A stretch of DNA of 64,000 nt from the NCBI RefSeq assembly GCF_017814975.1, contig NZ_JAGIQA010000024.1, positions 1 through 64,000 on the forward strand, given 5' to 3'. How positions within the stretch are numbered: the first letter of the stretch is position 1; every line of letters starts with the position of its first letter. The notes below the pieces were generated by a model. The model did not search any database, was not told the origin of the DNA, and saw only the letters and a program-made list of their open reading frames with translations. Position numbers and translations under genes: made by a program. Below, piece after piece: positions 52,488 to 61,748 of the stretch. The stretch is from Cupriavidus consociatus (lineage in GTDB: Bacteria; Pseudomonadota; Gammaproteobacteria; Burkholderiales; Burkholderiaceae).

Positions 52488-53993
52488 ATGGTTTCCGCCC
52501 AACCAACGCAGACCCAAGCGGCAGCGGCCGCTGAGCATGCCGCCGGCCACGCTGACTTCGCCGCGCTGATCAGCCGCGAGTTTTCCCCCAAGACGGAGCA
52601 GGCGCGCGAGGCTGTCGACCTCGCCGTCAGGACGCTGGCCGAGCAGGCGCTCGCAAGCGCCTGCACCCTTAGCGACGATGCCTACAAGAGCATCGAGGCC
52701 ATCATTGCCGCTATCGACAGGAAGCTTTCCGAACAGATCAACCTGATCCTGCATCACGCGGATTTCCAGAAGCTGGAGTCCGCATGGCGTGGCCTGCATC
52801 ACCTGGTCGCCAACACAGAAACCGACGACAAGCTGCGGATTCGCGTGATGGATGTGTCCAAGGAAGAGCTGCGCCGCACGCTGCGCCGCTACAAGGGCAT
52901 CGGCTGGGACCAGAGCCCGTTCTTCAAGCGCATCTACGAGGAAGAGTATGGGCAGCTCGGAGGCGAGCCCTACGGCTGCCTGGTGGCGGACTATTACTTC
53001 GACCACACGCCGCCGGACGTGGAGCTGCTCGCTTCGATGGCCAAGATCTCGGCCGCTGCCCATGCTCCGTTTATCGCCGGCGCCTCGCCCTCGGTGCTGC
53101 AGATGGATTCGTGGCAGGAGCTGGCCAACCCACGCGACCTGTCGAAGATCTTCCAGAATCTGGAGTACGCGCCCTGGAATGGCCTGCGCATCTCGGAAGA
53201 CGCGCGCTATGTGGGCCTGGCCATGCCACGCTTCCTGGCGCGCCTGCCGTATGGCATCCATACCAATCCCGTCGATGCCTTCGACTTCGAGGAAGACACC
53301 GACGGCGCCGATCACCGCAAGTATGTCTGGAGCAACGCGGCCTACGCGATGGCGGTCAATGTCAACCGATCCTTCAAGCTCTATGGCTGGTGCACACTGA
53401 TCCGGGGCGTCGAGAGCGGCGGCGTGGTGGAGAACCTGCCCTGCCATGCCTTCCCGACCGATGACGGCGGCATCGACACCAAATGCCCGACCGAGATTGC
53501 GATCTCGGACCGCCGCGAAGCCGAGCTGTCGAAGAATGGATTCATCTCGCTGGTGCATCGCAAGAACACCGACTACGCCGCCTTTATCGGCGCCCAGTCG
53601 CTGCAGAAGCCTGCGGAGTACTACGACGCCGATGCGACCGCCAATGCCAATCTCTCCGCCCGGCTGCCGTACCTGTTTGCCTGCTCGCGCTTCGCTCATT
53701 ACCTGAAGTGCATCGTGCGCGACAAGATCGGCGCGTTCAAGGAGCGCGAGGACATGCAGCGCTGGCTCAACGAATGGATCATGAACTACGTCGATGCCGA
53801 CCCGGCCAACTCCTCGCAGGAGACCAAGGCCAGGCGCCCGCTGGCGGCCGCCGAAGTGCTGGTGGAAGAAATCGACGGCAATCCCGGCTACTACGGCGCC
53901 AAGTTCTTCCTTCGCCCGCACTTCCAGCTGGAGGGCCTGACGGTCTCGCTGCGGCTGGTGGCCCGGCTGCCATCGGTCAAGGACGCCGCATAG
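52488..53993 (+). CDS. tssC: Type VI sheath large subunit TssC (VipB)
   Basis: A 501-residue sheath protein. Characteristic stretches include FQKLESAWRGLHHLVANTETD, LVADYYFDHTPPDVELL, ENLPCHAFPTDDGG and the C-terminal FFLRPHFQLEGLTVSLRLVARLP. It interlocks with TssB to form the tail sheath that drives the Hcp tube. The start ATG at 52488 follows AAGGAATCC. Confidence 0.95.
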   Translation: MVSAQPTQTQAAAAAEHAAGHADFAALISREFSPKTEQAREAVDLAVRTLAEQALASACTLSDDAYKSIEAIIAAIDRKLSEQINLILHHADFQKLESAWRGLHHLVANTETDDKLRIRVMDVSKEELRRTLRRYKGIGWDQSPFFKRIYEEEYGQLGGEPYGCLVADYYFDHTPPDVELLASMAKISAAAHAPFIAGASPSVLQMDSWQELANPRDLSKIFQNLEYAPWNGLRISEDARYVGLAMPRFLARLPYGIHTNPVDAFDFEEDTDGADHRKYVWSNAAYAMAVNVNRSFKLYGWCTLIRGVESGGVVENLPCHAFPTDDGGIDTKCPTEIAISDRREAELSKNGFISLVHRKNTDYAAFIGAQSLQKPAEYYDADATANANLSARLPYLFACSRFAHYLKCIVRDKIGAFKEREDMQRWLNEWIMNYVDADPANSSQETKARRPLAAAEVLVEEIDGNPGYYGAKFFLRPHFQLEGLTVSLRLVARLPSVKDAA

Positions 53994-54116
53994 CCAACGT
54001 CGGGGCACGGATCCGGGCCGGAAATGCCCACGACAAGGCCATGCGTCCGTCGCAAGGATGCGATGCCTGCCGTGGCCCTTGTCCGCAGTTTCTGACTTAC
54101 GTAAAGGAGTAACGCA

Positions 54117-54602
54117 ATGGCACAGGACATCTTCCTGAAGATCAACGGCATCGATGGCGAGTCGCAGGATTCTTCGCACAAGTACGAGATCGAGGTGCTC
54201 GCTTGGGACTGGAGCATCGAGCAGCAGTCGACCATGCACGCCGGCAGTGGCGGCGGCGCCGGCAAGGCCACGGTGTCGGACCTGGCCTTCGAGCACTACA
54301 TCGACCGCGCTTCGCCCAACCTGATGAAGTACTGCCTGACGGGCAAGCACATCAATGAAGCGGTGCTGGTAGTGCGCAAGGCCGGCGGCAACCCGCTCGA
54401 GTACCTGAAGCTCACCATGACCGACGTCATTGTCACCAAGGTCAGCCCGAGAGGCTCGGTGGACGATGAGGTCCGCATGCGCGAGCAGGTGGCGCTGTCG
54501 TTCTCCCGGGTCAAGCAGGAGTACGTGGTGCAGAACGCCCAGGGCGGCAGCGGCGGCGCCGTAACGGCGGGCTACGACATCAAGGGCAACACGGAAGCTT
54601 GA
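54117..54602 (+). CDS. hcp: Hcp tube protein (TssD)
   Basis: A 161-residue Hcp: AQDIFLKINGIDGESQDSSH, VLAWDWSIEQQSTMHAG, and KITMTDV-like LKLTMTDVIVTKVSPRGSVDD with LSFSRVKQEYV. Hexamers stack to build the inner tube and are exported with each firing. AAGGAG precedes the ATG. It follows tssC by 123 bp. A hairpin region after it may give hcp its own, higher mRNA level. Confidence 0.95.
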   Translation: MAQDIFLKINGIDGESQDSSHKYEIEVLAWDWSIEQQSTMHAGSGGGAGKATVSDLAFEHYIDRASPNLMKYCLTGKHINEAVLVVRKAGGNPLEYLKLTMTDVIVTKVSPRGSVDDEVRMREQVALSFSRVKQEYVVQNAQGGSGGAVTAGYDIKGNTEA

Positions 54603-54617
54603 CCCGCGCCCGGCGTG

Positions 54618-54718
54618 GGGTCCCTGCCGCTGAGCGTAGATCGGGGATCGGCAGGGATCCCGCCCGGCACGCGAGGCGGTTGGGGCATGCCGCCCCGACC
54701 ACCGGCTTCCTTTTTTCG
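54618..54718 (+). terminator. Hairpins between hcp and tssJ, possible partial terminator
   Basis: TCCCTGCCG (54621-54629) pairs with CGGCAGGGA (54649-54657). A second stem GGTTGGGGC-ATGCC-GCCCCGACC (54678-54700) is followed by a T run 10 bases later (CTTCCTTTTTTC). The gap weakens it as a terminator, but it fits an attenuator that reduces tssJ-onward transcription relative to hcp. Confidence 0.4.
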
Positions 54719-54738
54719 CGCGGTACCAGGAGATTGCA

Positions 54739-55242
54739 GTGAGCCTACGCATCCTGGCGGCATCGGCCGCCGCATTGCTGTGCGCCTGCGCGGCGCCGCA
54801 GCCCGACGCTTCCAGGGAACAGATCAAGCTCGTGCTGGCTGTCGATGCCAGGCCGACCGTCAACCCGGACGACCAGGACCGCGCTTCGCCCGTCCTCGTT
54901 CGCGTCTACGAACTCAGGACGGAAGCGGCGTTCAAGAGCGCCGACTACTTCTCGCTCGATCAGAACGACAAAACCGTCCTGACGCAGGACCTGCTGGCCC
55001 GCGATGCGTTCGTGCTTCGCCCAGGCGAATCCCGATCGATCGAGCGCAAGCTCAACCCCCAGACGACAGCGCTGGGCTTCCTGGTCGGATACCGCGACCT
55101 GGGCAAGGCGACCTGGCGCACGGTCTACCCATTGCCGCCTGCACCGGAAGCGGCCTGGTACCGCTTCGTCGTGCCGGCGCGCAAGTTCAGGCTGCAGGTC
55201 TTGCTCGACCAGCAAACCATCACCGTTCTGAAACCCGACTGA
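54739..55242 (+). CDS. tssJ: Type VI outer-membrane lipoprotein TssJ
   Basis: A 167-residue lipoprotein starting at GTG with CCAGGAG ahead. The signal ends in a Cys near AALLCAC (about residue 15-17), and the mature part has the TssJ transthyretin-like features SPVLVRVYELRTEAAFKSADYF and RSIERKLNPQTTALGFLVGYRDL. It holds TssM at the outer membrane. The next gene (tssK) starts three bases after its stop. Confidence 0.9.
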   Translation: MSLRILAASAAALLCACAAPQPDASREQIKLVLAVDARPTVNPDDQDRASPVLVRVYELRTEAAFKSADYFSLDQNDKTVLTQDLLARDAFVLRPGESRSIERKLNPQTTALGFLVGYRDLGKATWRTVYPLPPAPEAAWYRFVVPARKFRLQVLLDQQTITVLKPD

Positions 55243-55245
55243 TTT

Positions 55246-56589
55246 ATGAGCTGGTACAACAAGGTTGTCTGGAGCGAGGGGCTGTTCCTGCGCCCGCAGC
55301 TGTTTCAGCAGCAGGAGCGCTATCTGGAGCATTTCGCGCATAAGCGCGCCGCGGCGCTGAGCGCGTTCTTCTGGGGCTTTGCACACCTGGCCATCGACAC
55401 CGAGGCGCTGGCGCTCGGCAAGCTGGTGGTTTCCGGCGCCGCGGGGATCCTGCAGGACGGCACGCCGTTCGACACGCCGGCACAGGCGCGGCTGCCTGCG
55501 CCGCTGGCATTGCGCCATGAGCACCTGAACCAGCGAATTTACCTGTCGGCACCGATTCGCACTCCCAATACCGAAGAGACCACGTTCGACAACGCCGCGG
55601 ATTCGCTGGCGCGGTATCACAGCTTCGAGGAAGAACTGCTGGATGCAAACTCGATCGGGCAGGGTCCGAAGCTGGTGCAGCTGGCCGACCTGCGTCTGCG
55701 CCTGCTGCCGGAGAAGGAGTTGACCAAATCCTGGATCGGACTGCCGCTTGCCAGGGTGGCAGAGATCCGCGCCGACGGCAGCGCCACGCTTGATCCGGCG
55801 CTGATCCCGCCGGTCAACGTGTACACGGCCAGTGCCTTGCTGACGACGTGGCTGGGCGAACTTCACGGCCTGCTGCGCCTGCGTGCCAGTGCGATGGCCG
55901 AGCGGCTTGCCGCGGCCGGCACCCGCGGCGGAGATGCCGCCGAGGTGTCGGAGTACCTCATCCTCCAGTTGCTGAACCGGCATGAGCCGGTGCTGACGCA
56001 TATGCTCGAGGCCAAGGCCGCATCGCCCGAGGAACTCTATGTCTTGCTGACCGCGCTGGCCGGCGAGCTCTCTACCTTTGTCCGCACCGCAACCCGGCGT
56101 CCGAAGCCGTTTGGCGCCTATCGCCATGACGAGCCGCATACCTGCCTGAAGCCGGTGGTCGATGACCTGCGATTCCTGCTCAACGTGGTGCTGGAGCGCA
56201 GTGCACAGCGCATCGAGCTGCGGGACCAGTCCCACGGCATCCGGCTCGCGGTGCTGGAGCCGAACGAGTTCGGGCGCTTCCATACCTTCGTGCTGGCCGT
56301 TGGCGCGCAGATGCCGCCTGACGTGCTGCAGCAGAAATTTCCGGCCCAGGCCAAGGCGGGACCTTCGGAGCGCCTTGCCGAACTGATCCGCTCGCACCTT
56401 CCCGGCATCCCGCTGCGGCCGTTGCCCGTGCCGCCGCGTCAGATTCCGTTCAACGCAGGGCAGGTCTACTTCGAGTTGGCCCAGGACCATCCGCTGTGGG
56501 AACAGGTCCAGCGCTACGGCGGCCTGGCGTTGCACGTGGCCGGCCATTTTCCGGAAATCCGTCTTGAGTTGTGGGGAGTGCGCAGCTGA
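55246..56589 (+). CDS. tssK: Type VI baseplate protein TssK
   Basis: A 447-residue TssK: opening NKVVWSEGLFLRPQLFQQQERY is diagnostic, with DLRLRLLPEKELTKSWIGLPLARVAEI and a C-terminal segment YFELAQDHPLWEQVQRYGGLALHVAGHFPEI. It links the membrane complex to the TssEFG baseplate. Its TGA overlaps the ATG of tssL by one base. Confidence 0.94.
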   Translation: MSWYNKVVWSEGLFLRPQLFQQQERYLEHFAHKRAAALSAFFWGFAHLAIDTEALALGKLVVSGAAGILQDGTPFDTPAQARLPAPLALRHEHLNQRIYLSAPIRTPNTEETTFDNAADSLARYHSFEEELLDANSIGQGPKLVQLADLRLRLLPEKELTKSWIGLPLARVAEIRADGSATLDPALIPPVNVYTASALLTTWLGELHGLLRLRASAMAERLAAAGTRGGDAAEVSEYLILQLLNRHEPVLTHMLEAKAASPEELYVLLTALAGELSTFVRTATRRPKPFGAYRHDEPHTCLKPVVDDLRFLLNVVLERSAQRIELRDQSHGIRLAVLEPNEFGRFHTFVLAVGAQMPPDVLQQKFPAQAKAGPSERLAELIRSHLPGIPLRPLPVPPRQIPFNAGQVYFELAQDHPLWEQVQRYGGLALHVAGHFPEIRLELWGVRS

Positions 56590-57866
56590 TGGAAGACGCA
56601 GTCGAGAACACCGGTCCCGGCATGGCGGACACCGTCTACGGCGCCGCATCGGCATCCGCGGACACCACCGCGCCAGGGCGTTGCGCATGGCGCTGGAACG
56701 CGCCTGAAACGCCGGAGCAGCGCGCCGCGCGCATCGTGGCCAGCGCCAATCCCCTGCTTGCCGCGGCGCAACCGCTGCTGCGCACGCTGGCAGACATGCC
56801 GGCGGACTTGCCCGGTGTTGGCACGGTGCAAGCGCTGAAGCAGATGCTGATGGAGGAGATCCGGCAATTCCAGGCGGTCTGCGAGCGCGCCAACCTGCGC
56901 CGCGAGCATGTGCTCGCCGCGCGCTACACGCTCTGCACCGCACTGGACGAGGCCGCCAACGCGACCCGCTGGGGCGAAGCTGGCGACTGGGCGACGTACA
57001 GCCTGCTGATCCAGTGCCACCAGGAGGGGGACGGCGGCGAGAAAATGTTCCAGCTGCTGGGCCGGCTGGTGGCATCGCCGCAGGAGCACATGCATGTCAT
57101 CGAGCTGGTCTACCAGGTGTTGTCGCTGGGCTTTCGCGGGCGCTACGGCAAGCGGTCCGAAGGACCGCGCGAACTCGACGCGATCCGCCAGCAGCTGTTG
57201 AACCTGATCGCCGGCGCGCGCGAAAGCGTTCCGCGCGAGCTCTCGCCGCACTGGCGTGGCGCAGCGCCCGGCAAGCTGCGGCTGCTGCGCTCAGTGCCGG
57301 TGTGGATCACGGCCTGCATATTGTCGCTCTGCATTGCGGCATTGTTCGGCTGGTACAAGTATCAGCTGCTCGACGGCACGCATGCGCTTGTGCAGCAGAT
57401 CGTCGCCATCGGCCATGCCGCGCCACCGGATCCGCCGAAGGCACTGCGGCTGGCGATGCTGCTGCGGGCGGAGATCGCCCGCGGCATCGTAAGCGTCAGC
57501 GAAGACGACAGGCGCAGCGCGGTCACGTTCCGCGGCGACGACATGTTTGCCGCCGGCCAGGTGGATGTCAGCAACAAGGTCCTGCCGGTGCTCGACAAGG
57601 TGGCCGGAGAGATCAGCAAGGTCGCCGGACAGGTCACCGTCGTCGGTCATACCGACAACGTCCCGATCAAGACCGCGCGCTTTCCCTCCAACCAGGTGTT
57701 GTCCGAAGAGCGCGCGGCCGTCGTCGCCGAATACCTCGCCGGCAAGGGCGTTGCCAAGGGCAGGCTGGCGGCGGTGGGCAAGGGCGATAGCGAGCCGGTT
57801 AAGGGCAATGGGTCGCCCGCTGCGCGCGCGCAGAACCGCCGCGTGGAAATCGTGGTGACGCATTGA
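56589..57866 (+). CDS. tssL: Type VI membrane-complex protein TssL with OmpA domain
   Basis: A 425-residue protein with an N-terminal DotU domain (LAARYTLCTALDEAANATRWG and LVYQVLSLGFRGRYG). It has one membrane helix at about 235-257 (VWITACILSLCIAALFGWY). A C-terminal OmpA/peptidoglycan-binding domain begins near 320 (VTVVGHTDNVPIKTARFPSN, ending QNRRVEIVV). It anchors the complex to the inner membrane and cell wall. A second protein of the same layout is encoded after tssM. Confidence 0.94.
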   Translation: MEDAVENTGPGMADTVYGAASASADTTAPGRCAWRWNAPETPEQRAARIVASANPLLAAAQPLLRTLADMPADLPGVGTVQALKQMLMEEIRQFQAVCERANLRREHVLAARYTLCTALDEAANATRWGEAGDWATYSLLIQCHQEGDGGEKMFQLLGRLVASPQEHMHVIELVYQVLSLGFRGRYGKRSEGPRELDAIRQQLLNLIAGARESVPRELSPHWRGAAPGKLRLLRSVPVWITACILSLCIAALFGWYKYQLLDGTHALVQQIVAIGHAAPPDPPKALRLAMLLRAEIARGIVSVSEDDRRSAVTFRGDDMFAAGQVDVSNKVLPVLDKVAGEISKVAGQVTVVGHTDNVPIKTARFPSNQVLSEERAAVVAEYLAGKGVAKGRLAAVGKGDSEPVKGNGSPAARAQNRRVEIVVTH

Positions 57867-57879
57867 GAGAGAGTCCGGT

Positions 57880-60800
57880 ATGGAATTGCTGAAACGTTGC
57901 CTGGCCGTACTGTTCTCGCGCCAGGCGCTGGTGTACGTGGCACTGGCGCTTGCCACGGCCGCGACCTGGTTCACTGGTCCGCTGCTGGCGTTCAATGGCT
58001 TGCGGCCGTTGGCGGAGACCGGCATGCGGGTGGCTGCCATCTTGCTGCTGCTGGCGCTGGCATTGCTGCTGGTGCTGCGCTGGTCGGTGGCGGTGATCGG
58101 GGTCGCCGTGCTTTGCCTGGCGATCTGGCATGCCGGGCCGCTGCTTGCTGTCGGCACCGCGCATCCGCTCGCTTCGGACGTCGTGCGGGTCGTCGCCATC
58201 GCGGTGCTTGTCTTTCTCCTCGCGGCCTATGAAGTGTTCCGCTTCCTGCGTCGCTCGCAGGGGAACGATTCATTGCTGCAGAAGCTGCTGAACTTTGGCG
58301 GCAAGCCTCCTGAAGTCGTTGCCAGGAACGAGCTCGCCATCGTGCACGAGACGGTGCAGAAGGCGCTGAGGCAGCTCAAGGGGATGCGCAGCGGTGGCGG
58401 GATCGGCCGCGTCCTGGAAGGCAGGCGCTATCTGTACGAACTGCCGTGGTACATGATTGTCGGCGTCACCGGCGCGGGCAAGACCACCGCCTTGCTCAAC
58501 GCCGGCCTGCAGTTCCCGTTGCCGGAGCAGATGAGCGCCGGCGCGATGGCCGGCAAGGATCGAGGCACCCTGGCTGCCAGCTGGTGGCTCTCGAATGAGG
58601 CTGTGCTGATCGACACGGCCGGCCGCTATACCAGCCATGGCCAGAACCCGAAGGTAGACCAGGCCGAGTGGACCGGGTTTCTCGCGATGCTGCGCAGGTA
58701 TCGCAGCCGGGCGCCGATCAATGGCGCGGTGCTTGCCATCAGCACCAGGGACCTGCTGACGCAGTCGCCCGAAGCGCGCATGCGCCAGGCGGCCAGCCTG
58801 CGTGCCCGGCTGGCCGACCTGCGCACGGACCTGGGTATCCGGTTCCCGGTCTATGTGATCGTCACCAAGCTCGACCAGTTGGCGGGCTTCGGCGCTTACT
58901 TCCAGTACCTGAGCAGCGAGGGCCGCGCGCAGCCGTGGGGCTTTGCCTTCCCGCATGACGACCGCAAGGCCAGGCGCTCCGATGTGCCCGATGCCTTCGT
59001 GCAACGCTGCCGCACGGAGTTGGCGCTGCTGGTCGAGCGGCTGCAGGCGGGACTCGATGCGCGGCTCTATGAAGAGTATGACCCGCAGCGCCGCAAGGAC
59101 CTGTTCGCGCTGCCGCAGGAGTTTGCCGGCCTGGCCGAGCCGATCGTCGACATGCTGGCGCAGGTGTTCCTCGAATCCCGCTTTGACGATACCGAGAGCG
59201 CCCACATGCTGCGCGGCGTGTATTTCACGAGTGCGGCCCAGACCTCGGCAACGGTGATGGCGGACCACGAAACCGTGCTCAGGCGCCTGGAGCGCAACCA
59301 GGCCGACACCATGGAGACGCCGGAGCACGTCTTCCCTGCCACGAACGAAGCCATTGCCGCTTCCGCGGCGGCGCAGGAGACGGGGCATCGCAGCTATTTT
59401 CTGCAGGACGTCTTCAAGCGCGTGATCGTGCCCGAAGCCCATCTGGTAAAGCCGAACCTGCGCTGGGAACTCCGCTTCCGCCTGCTGCGGCTGCTCGGGC
59501 ACACGCTGGCCGTGGTGATTTTCCTGTGGCTGGCCGGTGCGCTCTATACCAGCGATGGGCATAACCGCGCCTACCTGCACTCGGTGCGGCAGAAGGCCGG
59601 CGCGCTGGCCGCTACCGTCGCCGCCTTCTACAAGGCGCCGCAGCCGGGCACGATGCCGGAGGTGCTGTCGGCCGCGCGCGACCTGACTGCCTATGCCGGA
59701 CTGGCACTGGCCGATCCGCCGCTGGCATGGCGCTACGGCCTCTACAGCGTGCCACCGGTCCTTGATGCTTCGGTCCGGACCCGCGTCAGGCTGCAGGACA
59801 ACTTGCTGGTGCCGTACCTGGTGCGACGGGTCGAAGCGGTGCTCGAAAACGCGGTTGCCGCGCGCGATGCCAGGCAGGCTTACGACACGCTGCGCGTCTA
59901 CCTGATGCTGCACGAGAAGGACAGGTTTAGCGCGCCGGAAGTGCAGGCATGGGTGCAGAGCGACTGGGCCACTGGCAACGGCGCAGCCGCCTTCGGCGGC
60001 AGGGTCGGCGTGCTGGAACACCTGGATGTCCTGCTGGACGGCAGCCGTCCGGTGCAATCGCCCTATGCCAGGAACGAAGCACTGATCCATTCGGCACGGG
60101 ATTTCCTCGACGGCAACACCTCGATCGAGCGGCTCTACGACCGCGCCAGGGCCGCCATGCTGGAAGCCGCGCCGCAGGACTTCACGCTGGTGCGGGCGGT
60201 CGGGCCGCAGGCCGGAACGGTTTTTACGCGGGCCAGCGGCGAGCCGCTGGAGCGGGGCATTCCCGGGCTCTTTACCTATGCCGGCTATCACGATCTCTTC
60301 AGTGCGCGCTTGCCCGAGTTTGTCGGCAAGGCGCAGGCCGTCGATGCCTGGGTGATGGGGCGCACGGCCCATGATGGGGCTCAAAAAAAAACGCTTGAGG
60401 CCGCAGCCGGCAAGCCGGGCGATAACGGTCAGTTGACGCGCGAGATCCGCCGCCTGTACCTGGAGGAGTATGCACGCCGCTGGAGCGCGTTCCTTGCCGA
60501 TATTCGCACGGTGACCGGCGGCAACCTTGGCTTTGACCTGGAGATCCTTCGCAATTTCGCCGCGCCGGACTCGCCGCTGGCCCGGCTCGGCCGCGCCGCG
60601 GTGCAGGAGACCACGCTGAGCCGGCCGCTCGCGCAGCAAGACCCGTCGCTGGCGCAGAAGGCGTTGTCCGTGCCCGACAAGACTGCCGGACTGGTACAGG
60701 CGTTGAATGCGCGCGCCGAAGCGCGCCAGGAGCGCGAACTGGTCGACAACCGCTTTGCCGCGCTGCGCGAGGTCGTGACCGGCCAGGCCGATGCCGCGGC

Positions 60801-61746
60801 GCCGGACGTGCAGGCAGCAGGCGCCAAGCCGCGGCTGGATGCGATTGCCGGCATGGTCAATGCCTACTACACCACCCAGGTGGTGGCCAACAACGCCCTG
60901 AATACCCGCACCCTGCCGCCGCCAGCGGACAGCGGCGCGCAGTTGCGCATGGAAGCGGCCAGGCTGCCCGCGCCGTTCGCCGCGGTGCTGGCCGACCTGG
61001 TGGTGCAGGGCACGCGCGATGTCAACAAGGGCATCGGCGAGATCCTGGTGGCGCAGATGGATGCCATGATCGGCGAAAGCTGCCGCAGCGCCATTGAGGG
61101 CAAGTACCCTTTCGCCCTCGCGACGGCACAGGACGTCGATCCGGGAGACTTCGCGCGGATTTTCGCCGCCGGCGGCGTGCTCGACGACTTTTTCCAGAAA
61201 GTGCTGGCGCCGCACGTCGATACCACCATCTCTCCCTGGCGCTACAAGCTGACCGCGCCGGATGTGCCGCCGGTGGCCGGGCCGAGCCTGGTGCCGTTCC
61301 AGCGCGCGCGGGACATCCGCGAGGTGTTCTTCCGCGATCCGGGCGCGAAGCGGCTGGCGTGGAAGGTCGACCTGAAGGTCGTCGGGCTCGATCCCGAGAT
61401 CGTCGAGCTGAACCTGGACTTCGACGGCCAAGGGCAGCGCTACGTGCATGGCCCGGTGGTGCCGCTCAAGATCACCTGGCCTGGTCCGCGCGGCGGCCAG
61501 GGCGCACAGATCAGCGCCAGTCCGCGCATCCGCCCGGATACTTCTGCACTGGCCGCCAGCGGCCCGTGGGCACTGATGCGGGTGGTGGCAATGGGAAAGC
61601 TGGCCGGATCGGCCAGCGCCAGCCATTTCGTGGCGGAGTACGACTTCGACGGCCGGAAGGCGCGGCTGGATATCAATACCGGCAGCCTGGCCAATCCGTG
61701 GACGACTGGCTTGCTGCAGGGCTTCGAATGCCCGGGGCGTTCGTGA
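57880..61746 (+). CDS. tssM: Type VI membrane-complex protein TssM (IcmF)
   Basis: A 1288-residue TssM. Membrane helices occur at the N-terminus (about 9-30, 38-66 and 68-92) and near 545-565 (LGHTLAVVIFLWLAGALYTS). The Walker-type site GVTGAGKT is at 195-202 with LIDTAGRYTSH downstream. A long periplasmic part follows, with the C-terminal Ig-like TssJ-binding region (VDLKVVGLDPEIVELNLDFD). Codons 835-837 (CAA-AAA-AAA-ACG) form nine consecutive A at 60383-60391; one added A gives a stop two codons later, and one lost A gives a stop after about 15 codons. Confidence 0.93.
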   Translation: MELLKRCLAVLFSRQALVYVALALATAATWFTGPLLAFNGLRPLAETGMRVAAILLLLALALLLVLRWSVAVIGVAVLCLAIWHAGPLLAVGTAHPLASDVVRVVAIAVLVFLLAAYEVFRFLRRSQGNDSLLQKLLNFGGKPPEVVARNELAIVHETVQKALRQLKGMRSGGGIGRVLEGRRYLYELPWYMIVGVTGAGKTTALLNAGLQFPLPEQMSAGAMAGKDRGTLAASWWLSNEAVLIDTAGRYTSHGQNPKVDQAEWTGFLAMLRRYRSRAPINGAVLAISTRDLLTQSPEARMRQAASLRARLADLRTDLGIRFPVYVIVTKLDQLAGFGAYFQYLSSEGRAQPWGFAFPHDDRKARRSDVPDAFVQRCRTELALLVERLQAGLDARLYEEYDPQRRKDLFALPQEFAGLAEPIVDMLAQVFLESRFDDTESAHMLRGVYFTSAAQTSATVMADHETVLRRLERNQADTMETPEHVFPATNEAIAASAAAQETGHRSYFLQDVFKRVIVPEAHLVKPNLRWELRFRLLRLLGHTLAVVIFLWLAGALYTSDGHNRAYLHSVRQKAGALAATVAAFYKAPQPGTMPEVLSAARDLTAYAGLALADPPLAWRYGLYSVPPVLDASVRTRVRLQDNLLVPYLVRRVEAVLENAVAARDARQAYDTLRVYLMLHEKDRFSAPEVQAWVQSDWATGNGAAAFGGRVGVLEHLDVLLDGSRPVQSPYARNEALIHSARDFLDGNTSIERLYDRARAAMLEAAPQDFTLVRAVGPQAGTVFTRASGEPLERGIPGLFTYAGYHDLFSARLPEFVGKAQAVDAWVMGRTAHDGAQKKTLEAAAGKPGDNGQLTREIRRLYLEEYARRWSAFLADIRTVTGGNLGFDLEILRNFAAPDSPLARLGRAAVQETTLSRPLAQQDPSLAQKALSVPDKTAGLVQALNARAEARQERELVDNRFAALREVVTGQADAAAPDVQAAGAKPRLDAIAGMVNAYYTTQVVANNALNTRTLPPPADSGAQLRMEAARLPAPFAAVLADLVVQGTRDVNKGIGEILVAQMDAMIGESCRSAIEGKYPFALATAQDVDPGDFARIFAAGGVLDDFFQKVLAPHVDTTISPWRYKLTAPDVPPVAGPSLVPFQRARDIREVFFRDPGAKRLAWKVDLKVVGLDPEIVELNLDFDGQGQRYVHGPVVPLKITWPGPRGGQGAQISASPRIRPDTSALAASGPWALMRVVAMGKLAGSASASHFVAEYDFDGRKARLDINTGSLANPWTTGLLQGFECPGRS
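60383..60391 (+). other. Poly(A)9 slippage site in tssM
   Basis: Nine A inside CAAAAAAAAAC, the only such run seen in the coding part of this GC-rich window. Transcriptional or replication slippage by one base in either direction truncates TssM near residue 838-853 of 1288, removing the periplasmic end. Confidence 0.6.
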
Positions 61747-61748
61747 CG

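Noticed and set aside
52473..54863. Minus-strand frame of about 800 codons across tssC and hcp
   Set aside because: It crosses two certain genes and lacks any recognisable domain.
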